64,000 nt of DNA from DT-110 sp964342305 (GCA_964342305.1 CAYFGK010000007.1:1-64000); one strand, 5' to 3'; numbered from the stretch's first letter, positions 1-9,075 are shown. A program made the numbers and translations. The notes: generated by a model from the letters alone, not told the origin.

Positions 1-10
1 TTAGGTACGG

Positions 11-880
11 TTATTCGATTATTTTCCCTATTCCTTCAATATCAGGTTTATCCGGAACATTGGACTCCCCATCGGTGAAATCAATCTGATTTGGATCATT
101 TATGTTGTCAGACCATTGAATTATAATTTCTCCAAATCTTGCATTAGGGTTGTGGTATTTTCTTGACCAGAATTCCCTTTCATTTAAAGGAATATTTCCA
201 GTATCAACTTTTTTTAAATGGGCATCTGCAATTTTGTAATCTACGAATCCAGCTCCTATTTCATGCCTCTTGTAATTTCTAATTGGGACCGCCATGTTGG
301 TTAGTAGTCTGCGTATGACTTTTTGATCTGACACGAAATTTCGCTGATTCCTGAAATGGATAATCCAATAAATAATATATACCAAATATTCAACAGCTTG
401 ACTAGTTCCCGTTCCTATCACAAACCTTTGCTTTAATTTAGTCCATTCTACATCAGTTATATTGGTGTTGATTTGTTTTTCATATCTCTCTTTAGTAAAT
501 AAGTGTAACTTTTTCTTAGAACTTTCTATAACTGGTAAAATCGCGGAATGTGTTCGCCCAATTAAATCTACACTTGGACAAACAATAGTTGGTCGATAGT
601 ATCCATCTATATTTGGTATTCCCCTTGAGGAAAATGAACACAAGTCTGAACCATCATTTTTTGCCCCTCCAACAATTATTGAATTCCTAAATTTTGCAAA
701 TGGATTGATTGTGCCAGGAAGAGGTCCATAGTTACCTGCTGGTGCCACATAGATTACCTCATTTGCTATAAGCTCCTTTATATTCTTCTTTAAGGTTAGT
801 GGTAGCTTTGAATACGGAGCAGCTTGGATTGGAATTCCGTGAATTAACGTATTTACTGATTTTCTGGTTTTTCTTGACAT
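11..880 (-). CDS. Partial subtilisin-like (S8) domain protein
   Basis: 289 residues. The block VAPAGNYGP near residue 46 resembles the oxyanion-hole Asn segment of S8 peptidases, and GTGTSQA near residue 157 resembles the GTSxA motif around the catalytic Ser. The N-terminal half of the fold, with the catalytic Asp and His, is absent: an in-frame stop lies just upstream at 884-886, and that DNA is used by the preceding gene in another frame. So the protein is either an N-terminally decayed peptidase or a non-catalytic derivative. The start overlaps the end of the 129-residue gene by 28 bases, which indicates one transcript. Codon usage is AT-rich, unlike the rest of the window, and suggests transfer. 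There is no signal peptide, so it probably acts in the cytoplasm. Function unknown. Confidence 0.6.
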   Translation of the reverse strand: MSRKTRKSVNTLIHGIPIQAAPYSKLPLTLKKNIKELIANEVIYVAPAGNYGPLPGTINPFAKFRNSIIVGGAKNDGSDLCSFSSRGIPNIDGYYRPTIVCPSVDLIGRTHSAILPVIESSKKKLHLFTKERYEKQINTNITDVEWTKLKQRFVIGTGTSQAVEYLVYIIYWIIHFRNQRNFVSDQKVIRRLLTNMAVPIRNYKRHEIGAGFVDYKIADAHLKKVDTGNIPLNEREFWSRKYHNPNARFGEIIIQWSDNINDPNQIDFTDGESNVPDKPDIEGIGKIIE

Positions 881-1242
881 AACTTATCGATTCCAAACTT
901 TACCAACCAAACTGAGATAAAAATATAGTTTAATGGTCCTACGGATATATTATTACTTTCAAGGATTGCTGCAATGTATCCAGCTAGTTCAACTCCTTTA
1001 TCCGTTGAATCATCAAACTTTGAAACTCGTTCTTGGTACTTCTCGCATATCAAATTTCTAACTTCAGCAAACTTCTTAACGAAAAAATTTCGTGCCGCTT
1101 TTTTAGCTTCCTCCTCCTCATTAGCACCTGCTTTTATAGCTTCTGAACCAGAATCTAATATTATTCTTCCAGCCGAAAGTTCAATATCTTCAAGGCTGCT
1201 CTTCAGATAAGCTTCCAACAATATTTTATCTTTTTTATCCAT
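853..1242 (-). CDS. Small helical hypothetical protein, partner of the S8-like gene
   Basis: 129 residues, not recognised. It is predicted to be mostly alpha-helical, with acidic and lysine-rich stretches (an EEEEAKKAA segment near residue 45) and a hydrophobic C-terminal helix containing PLNYIFISVWLVKFG near residue 105, which could be a membrane or packing helix. It is the promoter-proximal gene of a two-gene unit and overlaps the S8-like gene by 28 bases, so translation is probably coupled. The pairing of a small helical protein with a protease-like protein recalls effector/partner arrangements in defence or toxin cassettes, but nothing in the sequence proves this. Base composition is AT-rich like its partner. 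Confidence 0.6.
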   Translation of the reverse strand: MDKKDKILLEAYLKSSLEDIELSAGRIILDSGSEAIKAGANEEEEAKKAARNFFVKKFAEVRNLICEKYQERVSKFDDSTDKGVELAGYIAAILESNNISVGPLNYIFISVWLVKFGIDKLCQEKPENQ

Positions 1243-1394
1243 TTTTCAGCTTATTACTTATATCTAATCGTACCTAACATCTTGCTACACGCATATTTAT
1301 TGTGTATATCCAGTTATGTCTATTCCTTTGATTCCTTCTTAATATCCAAAAATTCCAAAGGTGAAACAAGCTTGTTACGAGCCTGGGAGCGACT

Positions 1395-1447
1395 GTAGCG
1401 ACCGGAGAGAACGTAGCGACCGGAGAGAACGTAGCGACCGAAGAGAC
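1395..1447 (+). repeat. 18-bp tandem repeat
   Basis: The unit GTAGCGACCGGAGAGAAC occurs at 1395-1412 and 1413-1430 exactly, followed by a third degenerate copy to about 1447. It starts a longer repetitive tract with no gene. Related words recur at 13.5-14.06 kb, 55.58-55.62 kb and 60.13-60.23 kb. Confidence 0.8.
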
Positions 1448-1788
1448 TTGCCGGAGCGGGGCTGCCTCGGTTTCACCTGGCTACTGGTTCTCTGCCCTTA
1501 TTTGCGTAGAGCATAGTGCATGGTGCGTAGGGCGTAGGAGTGACTTGAGAGAACTAAGCGAACGAAGGGACTGGAGCGACTTGCCGGAGCGGGGCTGCCT
1601 CGGTTTCACCTGGCTACTGGTTCTCTGCCCTTNNNNNNNNNNNNNNNNNNNNNNNNNNNNNNNNNNNNNNNNNNNNNNNNNNNNNNNNNNNNNNNNNNNN
1701 NNNNNNNNNNNNNNNNNNNNNNNNNNNNNNNNTCGGTTTCACCTGGCTACTGGTTCTCTGCCCTTATTTGCGTAGAGCATAGTGCATA
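1447..1788 (+). repeat. Three copies of a long intergenic repeat around the assembly gap
   Basis: A unit beginning CTTGCCGGAGCGGGGCTGCC and running through GGTTCTCTGCCC to TTTGCGTAGAGCATAGTGCA is present at 1447-1520, again from 1580 up to the gap at 1632, and again after the gap at 1733-1788. The gap thus sits inside a tandem repeat, and the real copy number is unknown. The open frames crossing it are not genes. Confidence 0.8.
1633..1732. other. Assembly gap of 100 N
   Basis: Exactly 100 N, the usual placeholder for a scaffold join of unknown size. Both flanks carry the same repeat unit, so the join was probably made across a collapsed tandem repeat. Confidence 0.95.
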
Positions 1789-1984
1789 GAGCCAACGTAC
1801 GGATCGTACACCATACAACCACTGCGTAGCTCCGCGAACCTTTGCGATCACCGCGTGAAAAAGGCAAGTTCGAAATTGGAAATCGGCCTCCTTCACTAAA
1901 GTTTCGGCGGCCAGGGAAAGCGGAAATACCTTGATCTGCTCTGTGAAACTCCGTGTAACTCTATGGTTTACCGGAAGACCAATA

Positions 1985-2275
1985 CGCCGTGAAGGTGGGA
2001 GACTGCCAACTGTAGACTGAAGACTGAAGACTGGAGACTGCCTACTGCCAACTGGAGAATGACTACACTCCCACCGTTGAAGCGGATGGGCTTAAACTGC
2101 CAACTGCCCACTGAGCATCCTCCTTTTGGCGAAAGCCAATAAATGGAAACCTACATGGAGCATTGAGCACTGAACATTGAGCACTACCAACTGCAGACTG
2201 CCTACTGTTGACTAAAGACTGTAGACAGTAGACTAAAGACTGCCAACTGAGAACTGCCGACTGAAGACTGAGCAT
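1985..2275. repeat. ACTG-word repeat tract with modules X and Y
   Basis: This tract is made of variants of the words GACTGAAGACTG, GCCAACTG and GAGCACTGAACATT. It contains two longer modules: X at 2051-2106 (with ACTCCCACCGTTGAAGCGGA) and Y at 2110-2185 (with CTGAGCATCCTCCTTTTGGC). Both recur on the other strand and in swapped order at 13213-13341. Module X can fold into a hairpin (CCCACCGC with GCGGATGGG). No coding potential was seen. From 1789 to 1985 and from 2276 to 2400 there is only similar low-complexity sequence. Confidence 0.8.
2124..2137 (+). repeat. GNRA mini-hairpin word, representative site
   Basis: TTTTGGCGAAAGCC. The core TTTGGCGAAAGCC recurs exactly at 4255-4267, 9888-9900, 13314-13326 (minus), 18929-18941 (minus), 22418-22430 (minus), 29536-29548 (minus) and 43905-43917. 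The three bases on each side of GAAA pair, giving a GNRA-type tetraloop hairpin after a T-tract. Sites lie in genes, in three different reading contexts, and in gaps, so the DNA word rather than a peptide is conserved. Function unknown. Confidence 0.75.
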
Positions 2276-2400
2276 CCAAAACCCCTACGCCCTATGCTCC
2301 ACGCTCTACGCAGCAAGGAGCAAAGCTCAAATACCAAGCCTACAACAACAAGGCCCAGAGCAATAAACCCCGTAAGCCGTAGATCGTTAGCCTTGATCCG

Positions 2401-4056
2401 TTAGCCGTCCGCATGTTTCGCTTTGAACGCCTCCAAAAATGCGGCCGTCCGGGAATCGATCGATCCTTCGTCTGTCTTATAACCGGGGGTGGTCGGCACC
2501 TGCCCCGGCATCTCCTCGATGTGCAGCGTCGTCGTCGGAAAGGCAAAGCGTACGCCCAGCGCCTTGGCCAGCTCAATGGCGCCCAGCAGGATCTCGTGCC
2601 GCGCCTTCAACTCTACCGACCAGCTGGGAGCCTCGAAGAAAATGTAGAAGAGGATCTGCAACGCATCCGACCCCAGCTCGTTCAGGTGGATCTCGAAGTA
2701 GTCCTTCCTGGTTTTAGGATGGTTGCGAACCATCTCCTTCAACCCCTCCACGTAGGCCTCGATCAGCGCCGGAGGCGTATCGTAGGTCAGGGCGATCTTG
2801 GTGTTGAACCGGCGGTACACCCGCAAACCGTAATTATTAAGCACCATATCGGCCAGCTTGCCGTTGGGTACGTACACCAGCGAATTTTCGAAGGTGCGCA
2901 CCCGCGTCGAGCGGAATCCCACCTCCTCCACCGTGCCGTGGATATCCCCGAAATTGATCCAGTCGCCTACCTGAAAGGGCTTATCGAAGAAGATGGTCAT
3001 CGACCCGAACAGGTTTTTTACCGTATCCTGGGCCGCCAGGGCAATGGCCAGACCACCGATGGAGATACCCGCGATCAGGGCCGTCGGATCGAAATTCAGG
3101 AGCTTCAACGCACTGAAAATGGCGAAGATGATCGCAATACCTTTCAGGGCCGTGGTAACCAATGGCACCAACTGATCATCCATCTTACTCTCGGTGCGGT
3201 CGGTTGCCTTGCCGATATAGAGGGCCACAATATCAATGATCCGATACGCCACCAGCACCACCAGCACAATGCTGATCATGCGCAACAAGGTCATCACAAA
3301 CTGACTGGCCTCGATCGGTAGCTGCAGGGGCGGCAACAGGAAAAACAACACCCGGATCACGATCCACACACTGATGTACCCCGCGAGCTGCCGGATCAGG
3401 CTGCGCGGTACCAGCTTGGGATTCAGCCGCGAAGAACTCAGCCGCGAGACCAGCGGTATCAGCAACCGGCGAAACACGAAGTGCAACAGAATGATAATGA
3501 GCCCTACGATCAGCAAGCCCAGGTACTGCCAGGGATACAAGCCCAGATATTGTTTTCCGCCTGTCGGCAATAGATTAAGCAGCAAGTCAGCCCCGAATGG
3601 ATATACACGTTTGTGCAAATCGGGAATGGCCGTCACCGTTTCCCGCGAATAGTACCAACGGTCGTTCAGCTTTTCCAGGTATATTTCCGGAAACTGATCG
3701 GGAAAAGGTACGTAGAAAGAGCCCTGACGCGTGCTGTCGACGTAGTTGGGGTCCTGAGGCACCGTATTCACCGGTACGTACAAGCCCTCGCCGTCGTAGA
3801 TCTGTTTGAGCTGAATGGCCAGGCGACTGGCGCGGGCACTGTCCTGGACATTGGCCAGAGTCCGGGCGGCCAGCTCCGGTTGGTACGAATCCGGCTGCAG
3901 GTAATAGAGGTGAACCAACACCGTATTGTACGGTGTTTCCAATGTTAATTCGATACCTTCATCCTGACTTTGACCGTTAAGAGGAAGAACGCATCCCACC
4001 CAAAGACCGAGCAGTAAAAAGGATGTTTTTGAGATGGCTGCTAGAAACCTGTACAT
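2401..4056 (-). CDS. MscS-family mechanosensitive channel
   Basis: 551 residues. A signal peptide (about residues 1-29) precedes a periplasmic N-terminal region of about 140 residues. Transmembrane helices then lead to a typical MscS core: the pore-lining helix and beta domain are seen in GISIGGLAIALAAQDTVKN, GDWINFGDIHGTVEEVGFRS and VYVPNGKLADMVLNNY. The family gates an ion-permeable pore in the inner membrane in response to tension during osmotic downshock. The extra N-terminal domain and additional helices place it with the larger MscS-like proteins rather than the roughly 290-residue E. coli MscS. It is divergent from the S8 peptidase gene, with 139 bases between the two starts, so regulation may be shared, though no operator was recognised. 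Confidence 0.9.
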   Translation of the reverse strand: MYRFLAAISKTSFLLLGLWVGCVLPLNGQSQDEGIELTLETPYNTVLVHLYYLQPDSYQPELAARTLANVQDSARASRLAIQLKQIYDGEGLYVPVNTVPQDPNYVDSTRQGSFYVPFPDQFPEIYLEKLNDRWYYSRETVTAIPDLHKRVYPFGADLLLNLLPTGGKQYLGLYPWQYLGLLIVGLIIILLHFVFRRLLIPLVSRLSSSRLNPKLVPRSLIRQLAGYISVWIVIRVLFFLLPPLQLPIEASQFVMTLLRMISIVLVVLVAYRIIDIVALYIGKATDRTESKMDDQLVPLVTTALKGIAIIFAIFSALKLLNFDPTALIAGISIGGLAIALAAQDTVKNLFGSMTIFFDKPFQVGDWINFGDIHGTVEEVGFRSTRVRTFENSLVYVPNGKLADMVLNNYGLRVYRRFNTKIALTYDTPPALIEAYVEGLKEMVRNHPKTRKDYFEIHLNELGSDALQILFYIFFEAPSWSVELKARHEILLGAIELAKALGVRFAFPTTTLHIEEMPGQVPTTPGYKTDEGSIDSRTAAFLEAFKAKHADG

Positions 4057-4195
4057 GATTTATAGGGTTTTGTTGGCGCTTTTGCAAAAGTCCTTTATTT
4101 AGGATGAAACTACAAATCGTACTTTTCTATTAATCTATATTAGTCATACGTTAATACCTATATCGAACTAGCCCTGCAGTCAAACCGCCTCGCTC

Positions 4196-6889
4196 ATGAA
4201 CAAATCGTTAGTCTCCGTCGGTCTGCTATTGACGACTTTCTTCCTCTTTCCCTTTTTGGCGAAAGCCCAGCAACTCCATCATGTACAGGGAGAGATCCTG
4301 GTGCGCTACCGGACCGGCCAATCACCCGAACGGATGATGCCCGCTACGCGCTCCTACCGCGGACGCGCCACCGACCTGAGGGTAGGCCGCTGCCTCTCCG
4401 AAACCCAAAACATCTGGTCCCTGACCTTCGACTGGACCGCGATCGACGAAAACGAGTTCCTCGAGCAGGTGCGTAACCACCCCAGTGTCGATGCTGCCCA
4501 GCTCAACCACATCCTGGAGGAACGACTCATGCCCAACGATCCCTTCTACGACCTGCAGTGGTTTTTCAACGGCATGGCCCAACCCGGCGGTACGGGTGGA
4601 TTCGATATCGGGGCCGAACTGGCCTGGGACATCACCACCGGGGGCCTTACTGCCTCGGGCGACACCATCGTGATCTGTGTACTCGACAACGGCGTAGAGC
4701 GCACCCACGACGATATTGAAGGCAACCTCTGGATCAACCACGCCGAAATCCCCGACAACGATATCGACGACGATGACAACGGCTACGTCGACGACTACTA
4801 CGGCTGGAATGCCGTTACCCGCGACGGAAATATTTCGAGCCAGAACTTCCACGGCACCCGCGTCGCCGGGGTGATCGGTGCCGTGGGCAATAACGGGCAA
4901 GGCGTGACCGGCGTCAACTGGAACGTCAAGATCATGGTGGTGCGGGCCTACCTCGGACAGATCGTGGAATCCCGCATCATCGAAGGCTACGAGTACGCAT
5001 TGACCCAGCGGCGCCGGTACAATGAGACCAATGGTGCCGAAGGAGCTTACGTAGTGGCGACCAACTCCTCCTGGGGATTTTCCGGCCTCAAAGAAGATGA
5101 TTATCCGATCTGGTGCGCCATCTACGATACACTGGGCGAGGCGGGTATCATAAATGTGGCCGCTACCGAAAACCAAAACCTGGACATCGACGCGGTGGGT
5201 GACTTGCCTACTTCCTGTACCAGCCCCTACCTCATCACGGTCACCAGTACCGGACGCGACGGCACCAAACTCAACCAGGCCGGATACGGTGCCACCACCA
5301 TCGATCTCGGAGCACCCGGTGCTGACATATACACGACCTTTATTGGCAACAACTACAATTTCGACGCCGGGACGTCCATGGCTTCCCCGTTGGTAGCGGG
5401 TTCGGTGGGTTTGCTGTACTCCTCCCCCTGTCCGAGCCTGCCGCTACTCAGCCAGGCCGATCCGGGAGCCGCCGCACTGCTGGCTAAAGACCTGTTGCTG
5501 CGCAGCGTTGTTCCGGAAGATGACCTCATGGGACGCACCGTTACCGGCGGACGCCTCAACGTCTACAATGCCCTGCAACTACTCGAATCGGAATGTGCCG
5601 AATGTTTCCCGCCCCTGTCCATCCAGATCCTGGAATTGGACGACGAGATGGCCTCCCTGACCTGGACCGTCGCTTCCGACATTCAACGCATCGATCTGCG
5701 GGTACGCAAAGAAGGCGAAACGGCCTGGACCACCGTCAACGATGTAGGTGGCAGCATTGTCTTTGAAGGCCTGGATGCCTGCACCGTTTATGAGCTCCAG
5801 TTCAATGCTTTTTGCTCCGACGAGACCACCGGTTACGGTGACACCTTCACCTTTAAGACCGATGGTTGCTGCGAGCCACCCGATGATATTCGCTTTGGCT
5901 TTATCGGCCCTAATGATGTATTACTAAATTGGGATCCGGTACTGGCCGCCAATAATTACGTGATCCGCTACCGTGCGACCGGCGCAGTCAACTGGATGGA
6001 AACCACTGCCGTACAGACCAGCGCCGGCCTGCGCAACCTGTCGGAATGTACCGAATACGAAATGCAATTCCGGGTCAACTGCGACGGTGGCCCCTCGCCC
6101 TTTGGTCCTTCGCTCATCTTCACCACCCGTGGTTGTGGTGCCTGCCTGGAAGCCGCCTATTGCGATGCCGACATCCTCAGCTTCGACAACTCCAGCCTGG
6201 AATGGATCGCCCGGGTCGAACTCAACGGTATGATCAACGAAAGCACCGGCAGTGGCTACGCCAATTACACCGCCGGCATGGGTACTGACCTGAATCGCGG
6301 CGATACCCTTGCCATGACCGTGGAGCCCGGCTTTAGCTCGGTCGCCTCCGGAGAGTATATCCTCGCCTGGATCGACTTCAACCAGAACGGCCAGTTTACC
6401 TCCGACGAGATCGTGTTTGACTCGGAAGGCACCACTGAGGTGGCCATCACCCGGGACATACGTATTCCGGCCACCGCTATGCTCGGCAGCACCCGCATGC
6501 GGGTGGTGATGCAGTTTCGCGACAAGCCGGGAGCCTGTAGTTTCAGCGCCAGCTTCTTCGGTGAAGTGGAAGACTATTGCGTGAACATTAGTGAAAACCC
6601 CAATAATACCGCTGCACCACCCGCCCTGGCTGCGGACCTTACCCTCGTACCCAACCCGGCACAGGACCAGGTGCGCCTGCAGTTGCAACTGGCAGCAGCC
6701 TACCGGGATGTCCAGCTTCAGGTCTTTGATCTGCGCGGCCGGCCCGTACACCGGGAGCAGCTCGGCAATCTCACGTCGGGCCGCCAGGACCACCAGCTCA
6801 CAACCTTTTCCTGGCCCGCCGGAGTGTATCTGGTGCGATTGGAAGCCGCCGGCCAGGCGATAACCCGCCGTTTGGTGATTTTTAAATAA
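4196..6889 (+). CDS. Secreted S8 peptidase with GEVED and T9SS sorting domains
   Basis: 897 residues. Signal peptide about 1-25 (ends FLAKAQ). The subtilisin domain shows catalytic Asp164 (VICVLDNGVE), His219 (NFHGTRVAG) and Ser394 (GTSMASP); Asn326 sits where the oxyanion Asn is expected. An insertion rich in Asp (residues 186-202) may bind calcium. Two fibronectin-III-like repeats lie at about 475-655, followed by a domain ending in FFGEVEDYC that matches the GEVED family. The C-terminus (about 815-897: LVPNPAQDQV to GVYLVRL) is a type A sorting domain of the type IX secretion system, so the mature enzyme should be exported and attached to the cell surface or released. The DNA encoding the signal peptide contains one exact copy of the GGC-GAAA-GCC word. 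Confidence 0.92.
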   Translation: MNKSLVSVGLLLTTFFLFPFLAKAQQLHHVQGEILVRYRTGQSPERMMPATRSYRGRATDLRVGRCLSETQNIWSLTFDWTAIDENEFLEQVRNHPSVDAAQLNHILEERLMPNDPFYDLQWFFNGMAQPGGTGGFDIGAELAWDITTGGLTASGDTIVICVLDNGVERTHDDIEGNLWINHAEIPDNDIDDDDNGYVDDYYGWNAVTRDGNISSQNFHGTRVAGVIGAVGNNGQGVTGVNWNVKIMVVRAYLGQIVESRIIEGYEYALTQRRRYNETNGAEGAYVVATNSSWGFSGLKEDDYPIWCAIYDTLGEAGIINVAATENQNLDIDAVGDLPTSCTSPYLITVTSTGRDGTKLNQAGYGATTIDLGAPGADIYTTFIGNNYNFDAGTSMASPLVAGSVGLLYSSPCPSLPLLSQADPGAAALLAKDLLLRSVVPEDDLMGRTVTGGRLNVYNALQLLESECAECFPPLSIQILELDDEMASLTWTVASDIQRIDLRVRKEGETAWTTVNDVGGSIVFEGLDACTVYELQFNAFCSDETTGYGDTFTFKTDGCCEPPDDIRFGFIGPNDVLLNWDPVLAANNYVIRYRATGAVNWMETTAVQTSAGLRNLSECTEYEMQFRVNCDGGPSPFGPSLIFTTRGCGACLEAAYCDADILSFDNSSLEWIARVELNGMINESTGSGYANYTAGMGTDLNRGDTLAMTVEPGFSSVASGEYILAWIDFNQNGQFTSDEIVFDSEGTTEVAITRDIRIPATAMLGSTRMRVVMQFRDKPGACSFSASFFGEVEDYCVNISENPNNTAAPPALAADLTLVPNPAQDQVRLQLQLAAAYRDVQLQVFDLRGRPVHREQLGNLTSGRQDHQLTTFSWPAGVYLVRLEAAGQAITRRLVIFK

Positions 6890-6898
6890 GTTTGGGGT

Positions 6899-7309
6899 AT
6901 GAAACCGACCACCCTCGACGAATGCCTCGACTACTGCCGGGAATCAGCCCTGGCGGGCAACGATTACGACACCATTAAGGCTGAAGTACTGCGTTGGGAC
7001 CTGGAGCCCGATCTGCGCAAAAAGGTACTGCTCAAGGCCGACGATTATGTCTACCAGTACATCATGGCCAAACAGCAGCGTGAGAAGGCCGTCAACCGGA
7101 TGCTCATCGGGGGTGTACTGCTGGGCGTGGGGTTGGCGGTGGTCGTCGTCTCCTCCTTCGCCATGAAGGCCGAATACCTCCTCCCCTTCGGAGCTATCTT
7201 CATCGGCGGCTGGCAACTCAAAGAGGGCTATAAGGAGTACCGGCAGCCGCTGGTGCTGACCGAGCGAAGTAACTTCCCGCGGGGACGGAATAAGTTTGAT
7301 CGGTTTTAG
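6899..7309 (+). CDS. Small membrane protein of unknown function
   Basis: 136 residues, not recognised. The N-terminal half is soluble and helical. Two transmembrane helices follow at about residues 65-85 and 92-108 (LIGGVLLGVGLAVVVVSSFA; LLPFGAIFIGGW), and then a short basic tail. It starts 9 bases after the S8 peptidase stop and is probably cotranscribed with it. A role in the export or handling of that peptidase is possible from position only. Confidence 0.7.
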   Translation: MKPTTLDECLDYCRESALAGNDYDTIKAEVLRWDLEPDLRKKVLLKADDYVYQYIMAKQQREKAVNRMLIGGVLLGVGLAVVVVSSFAMKAEYLLPFGAIFIGGWQLKEGYKEYRQPLVLTERSNFPRGRNKFDRF

Positions 7310-7372
7310 TTAATATTATATCTAAAGCATGAGTTTCTAAAAACCATTATTTTAGGTGTAAATGATTTGATC

Positions 7373-8869
7373 ATGCGCCTATTACCCCAGCTCACCATTT
7401 TACTATTGTCCTTCGCCAGCCATGTTGCCTCCCAGACCACTCAAGAGGATCCGACATTCGTAATAATTGAAGGTCACCTTGAAGATACTGACGATCCATA
7501 CCAGGAGGCAGTGGTCCACGTACGGGACATCGTATCCGGTGATCAGAAGAGGTTGTCGGAATTTATCGACACGGATGGATCTTTCCGGCTGGTCTTCCAG
7601 GTTCCATTTCTCACGGACGTTCTAATCCAAATTGGGCAGAGAAAAATGGCCCACCTAATTGTAGCTCCTGGCGACAGTATATACTTAAACGAGCAAAAAA
7701 GCAGAGGGCAAGAATATTCGCTCGTATGTACTGGTGACCGGGCCCTTATCAATAATTATGCATTGGACTATCAGCGGGCGGAGGCAAAAGCTGATATGCA
7801 CGAGCTCCATTACGAAAAACAACGCAATTGGTTGGCCACTAAAAACGAGGATACTATCGTATCCAAGGCACTCCCTGAACTTGAAGCCTTTCGGCAAAAA
7901 AGGCTGCAATTGCTGCATGATTTCATAGCTAAAAATGGAAATCCTCCCCCTGGATTCGAAGCATGGGCCCGAAATCGGATTGAATACGAGGTGGCGAAAG
8001 ATTGGTTGGACTTATTTGGCTTAGCTAAAATGCAATACCGGGTCTTCTTGAATAAAAACCCGGTATTTATGGCCTACCAAAATCAATTTGATTTTACAAA
8101 ACCTCCTGAACCGGCACCCGGTGCCTACTATTATTTTGTTCAGCAATTTGGGGTATTAAGACCCACTATGCCCCAGGAATTGTCCGACTCCGCGGTCATT
8201 CGCAATCAACAGATGATCCATTATTATACGGAGGTGGACCAGGGTTACGGTAGTGAAATTATGATCGTAAGTCACCTCACCAATATGCTCGGCCACACCA
8301 AAACCTTGAGCATCCTTCCGGATGTGCTACCGCTTTTCGATAAGCATGTTTCGGATTCTTATTTGCGAACGCAGTTCCTGGATCGATACCATCAGGTAAT
8401 TGGTCCGGTTGAAAAACCAAAATTCGCTAACGAAGCGATAAACCTGATACAGGTACCCGACTCCGTCAAGGATGTACTTCCCGCCTTATTAAAGAAACAT
8501 GCCGGCAAAATCGTAGTCATCGATTTCTGGGCCACTTGGTGTGGTCCCTGCCTGGGTGAATTCCCCGCGTACCAAAAACTGTTCGAGAACTTCGATACCT
8601 CCGAAGTCGCATTCCTTTTTCTGGCCAACTCCTCTCCGGAAAACAGGTGGCAGCAGGTCATCGACGAATACGACCTGGAAGGTGACCATGTTCTCCTGAC
8701 GATTCCACAGTACAGTGTGCTGCGCAAAGCCTTCGACATTACGGGCATCCCCCACCATGTGATCATTGATCGTGAGGGCAGGATCGCGAAGAATAAGGTA
8801 CTTGGGCCTAATCATGGCATGGCCGATTTATTATCATCTCTGTTGGACGGGGAAGCGGGCAGGAAGTGA
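7373..8869 (+). CDS. TlpA-like thioredoxin-fold lipoprotein-type oxidoreductase
   Basis: 498 residues from the ATG at 7373; a TTG six bases upstream is less likely. Signal peptide about 1-20. The N-terminal part resembles the DUF4369-type beta domain common before TlpA domains in Bacteroidota, the middle is helical, and the C-terminal 140 residues form a thioredoxin fold with the motif WCGPC (Cys390, Cys393) in VIDFWATWCGPCLGEF and a cis-Pro segment GIPHHVIID. The family reduces or isomerises disulfides in the periplasm, often for cytochrome c maturation or peptide stress. No cytochrome genes are nearby, so the substrate is unknown. It has its own upstream gap of about 60 bases. Confidence 0.88.
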   Translation: MRLLPQLTILLLSFASHVASQTTQEDPTFVIIEGHLEDTDDPYQEAVVHVRDIVSGDQKRLSEFIDTDGSFRLVFQVPFLTDVLIQIGQRKMAHLIVAPGDSIYLNEQKSRGQEYSLVCTGDRALINNYALDYQRAEAKADMHELHYEKQRNWLATKNEDTIVSKALPELEAFRQKRLQLLHDFIAKNGNPPPGFEAWARNRIEYEVAKDWLDLFGLAKMQYRVFLNKNPVFMAYQNQFDFTKPPEPAPGAYYYFVQQFGVLRPTMPQELSDSAVIRNQQMIHYYTEVDQGYGSEIMIVSHLTNMLGHTKTLSILPDVLPLFDKHVSDSYLRTQFLDRYHQVIGPVEKPKFANEAINLIQVPDSVKDVLPALLKKHAGKIVVIDFWATWCGPCLGEFPAYQKLFENFDTSEVAFLFLANSSPENRWQQVIDEYDLEGDHVLLTIPQYSVLRKAFDITGIPHHVIIDREGRIAKNKVLGPNHGMADLLSSLLDGEAGRK

Positions 8870-8964
8870 AGGTAATAACCAGTAGAAATACAGAATGCTA
8901 CAAGCATTAAAACGACATTGGTAGCGCGGCGAGTCAAGATGCAACAATTGTAGGGCGATGAAAA

Positions 8965-9075
8965 GTCGATCCAGAGGATCGACCGCCAATGGAAGTCGGT
9001 CCTCTGGACCGACCAGGACCATGCTCAGAAAAACGAATCTTGATCCGCAGCCCCTCCGGATCGACTCGGATCAAG
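8965..9075. repeat. Cluster of three hairpins
   Basis: Three inverted repeats follow one another in the 390-base gap before the Hsp20 genes: GTCGATCC/GGATCGAC at 8965-8983 with a 3-base loop, GTCGGTCC/GGACCGAC at 8995-9013 with a 3-base loop, and CTTGATCCG/CGGATCAAG at 9039-9075 with a 19-base loop. The first two differ by coordinated changes. No T-run follows, so they do not look like ordinary terminators. They may be a REP-like element. Further on, 9170-9188 repeats a 19-base string found at 7886-7904 inside the TlpA-like gene. Confidence 0.75.

Larger units (their letters stand above)
1..1278. other. AT-rich two-gene cassette bounded by inverted repeats
   Basis: Bases 1-9 read TTAGGTACG and bases 1269-1278 read CGTACCTAAC, the reverse complement of GTTAGGTACG; with one mismatch the match extends to 12 of 13 positions. 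The enclosed DNA is clearly richer in A and T than the rest of the window and holds two overlapping minus-strand genes. This suggests a horizontally acquired or mobile cassette, but the left repeat sits on the window edge, so its full length and any target duplication cannot be seen. A transcription-terminator origin of one arm is also possible. Confidence 0.4.

Noticed and set aside
1545..1775. Open frame across the 100-N gap
   Set aside because: It is a translation of the repeat unit and unknown bases; no start signal or protein-like composition.
1395..1800. Possible CRISPR array
   Set aside because: The repeats are contiguous or irregular, without unique spacers of constant length, and no cas genes are present.
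5924..6793. 289-codon antisense frame within the S8 peptidase gene
   Set aside because: It is a shadow of the GEVED and fibronectin-like region; the plus-strand domains are clear.
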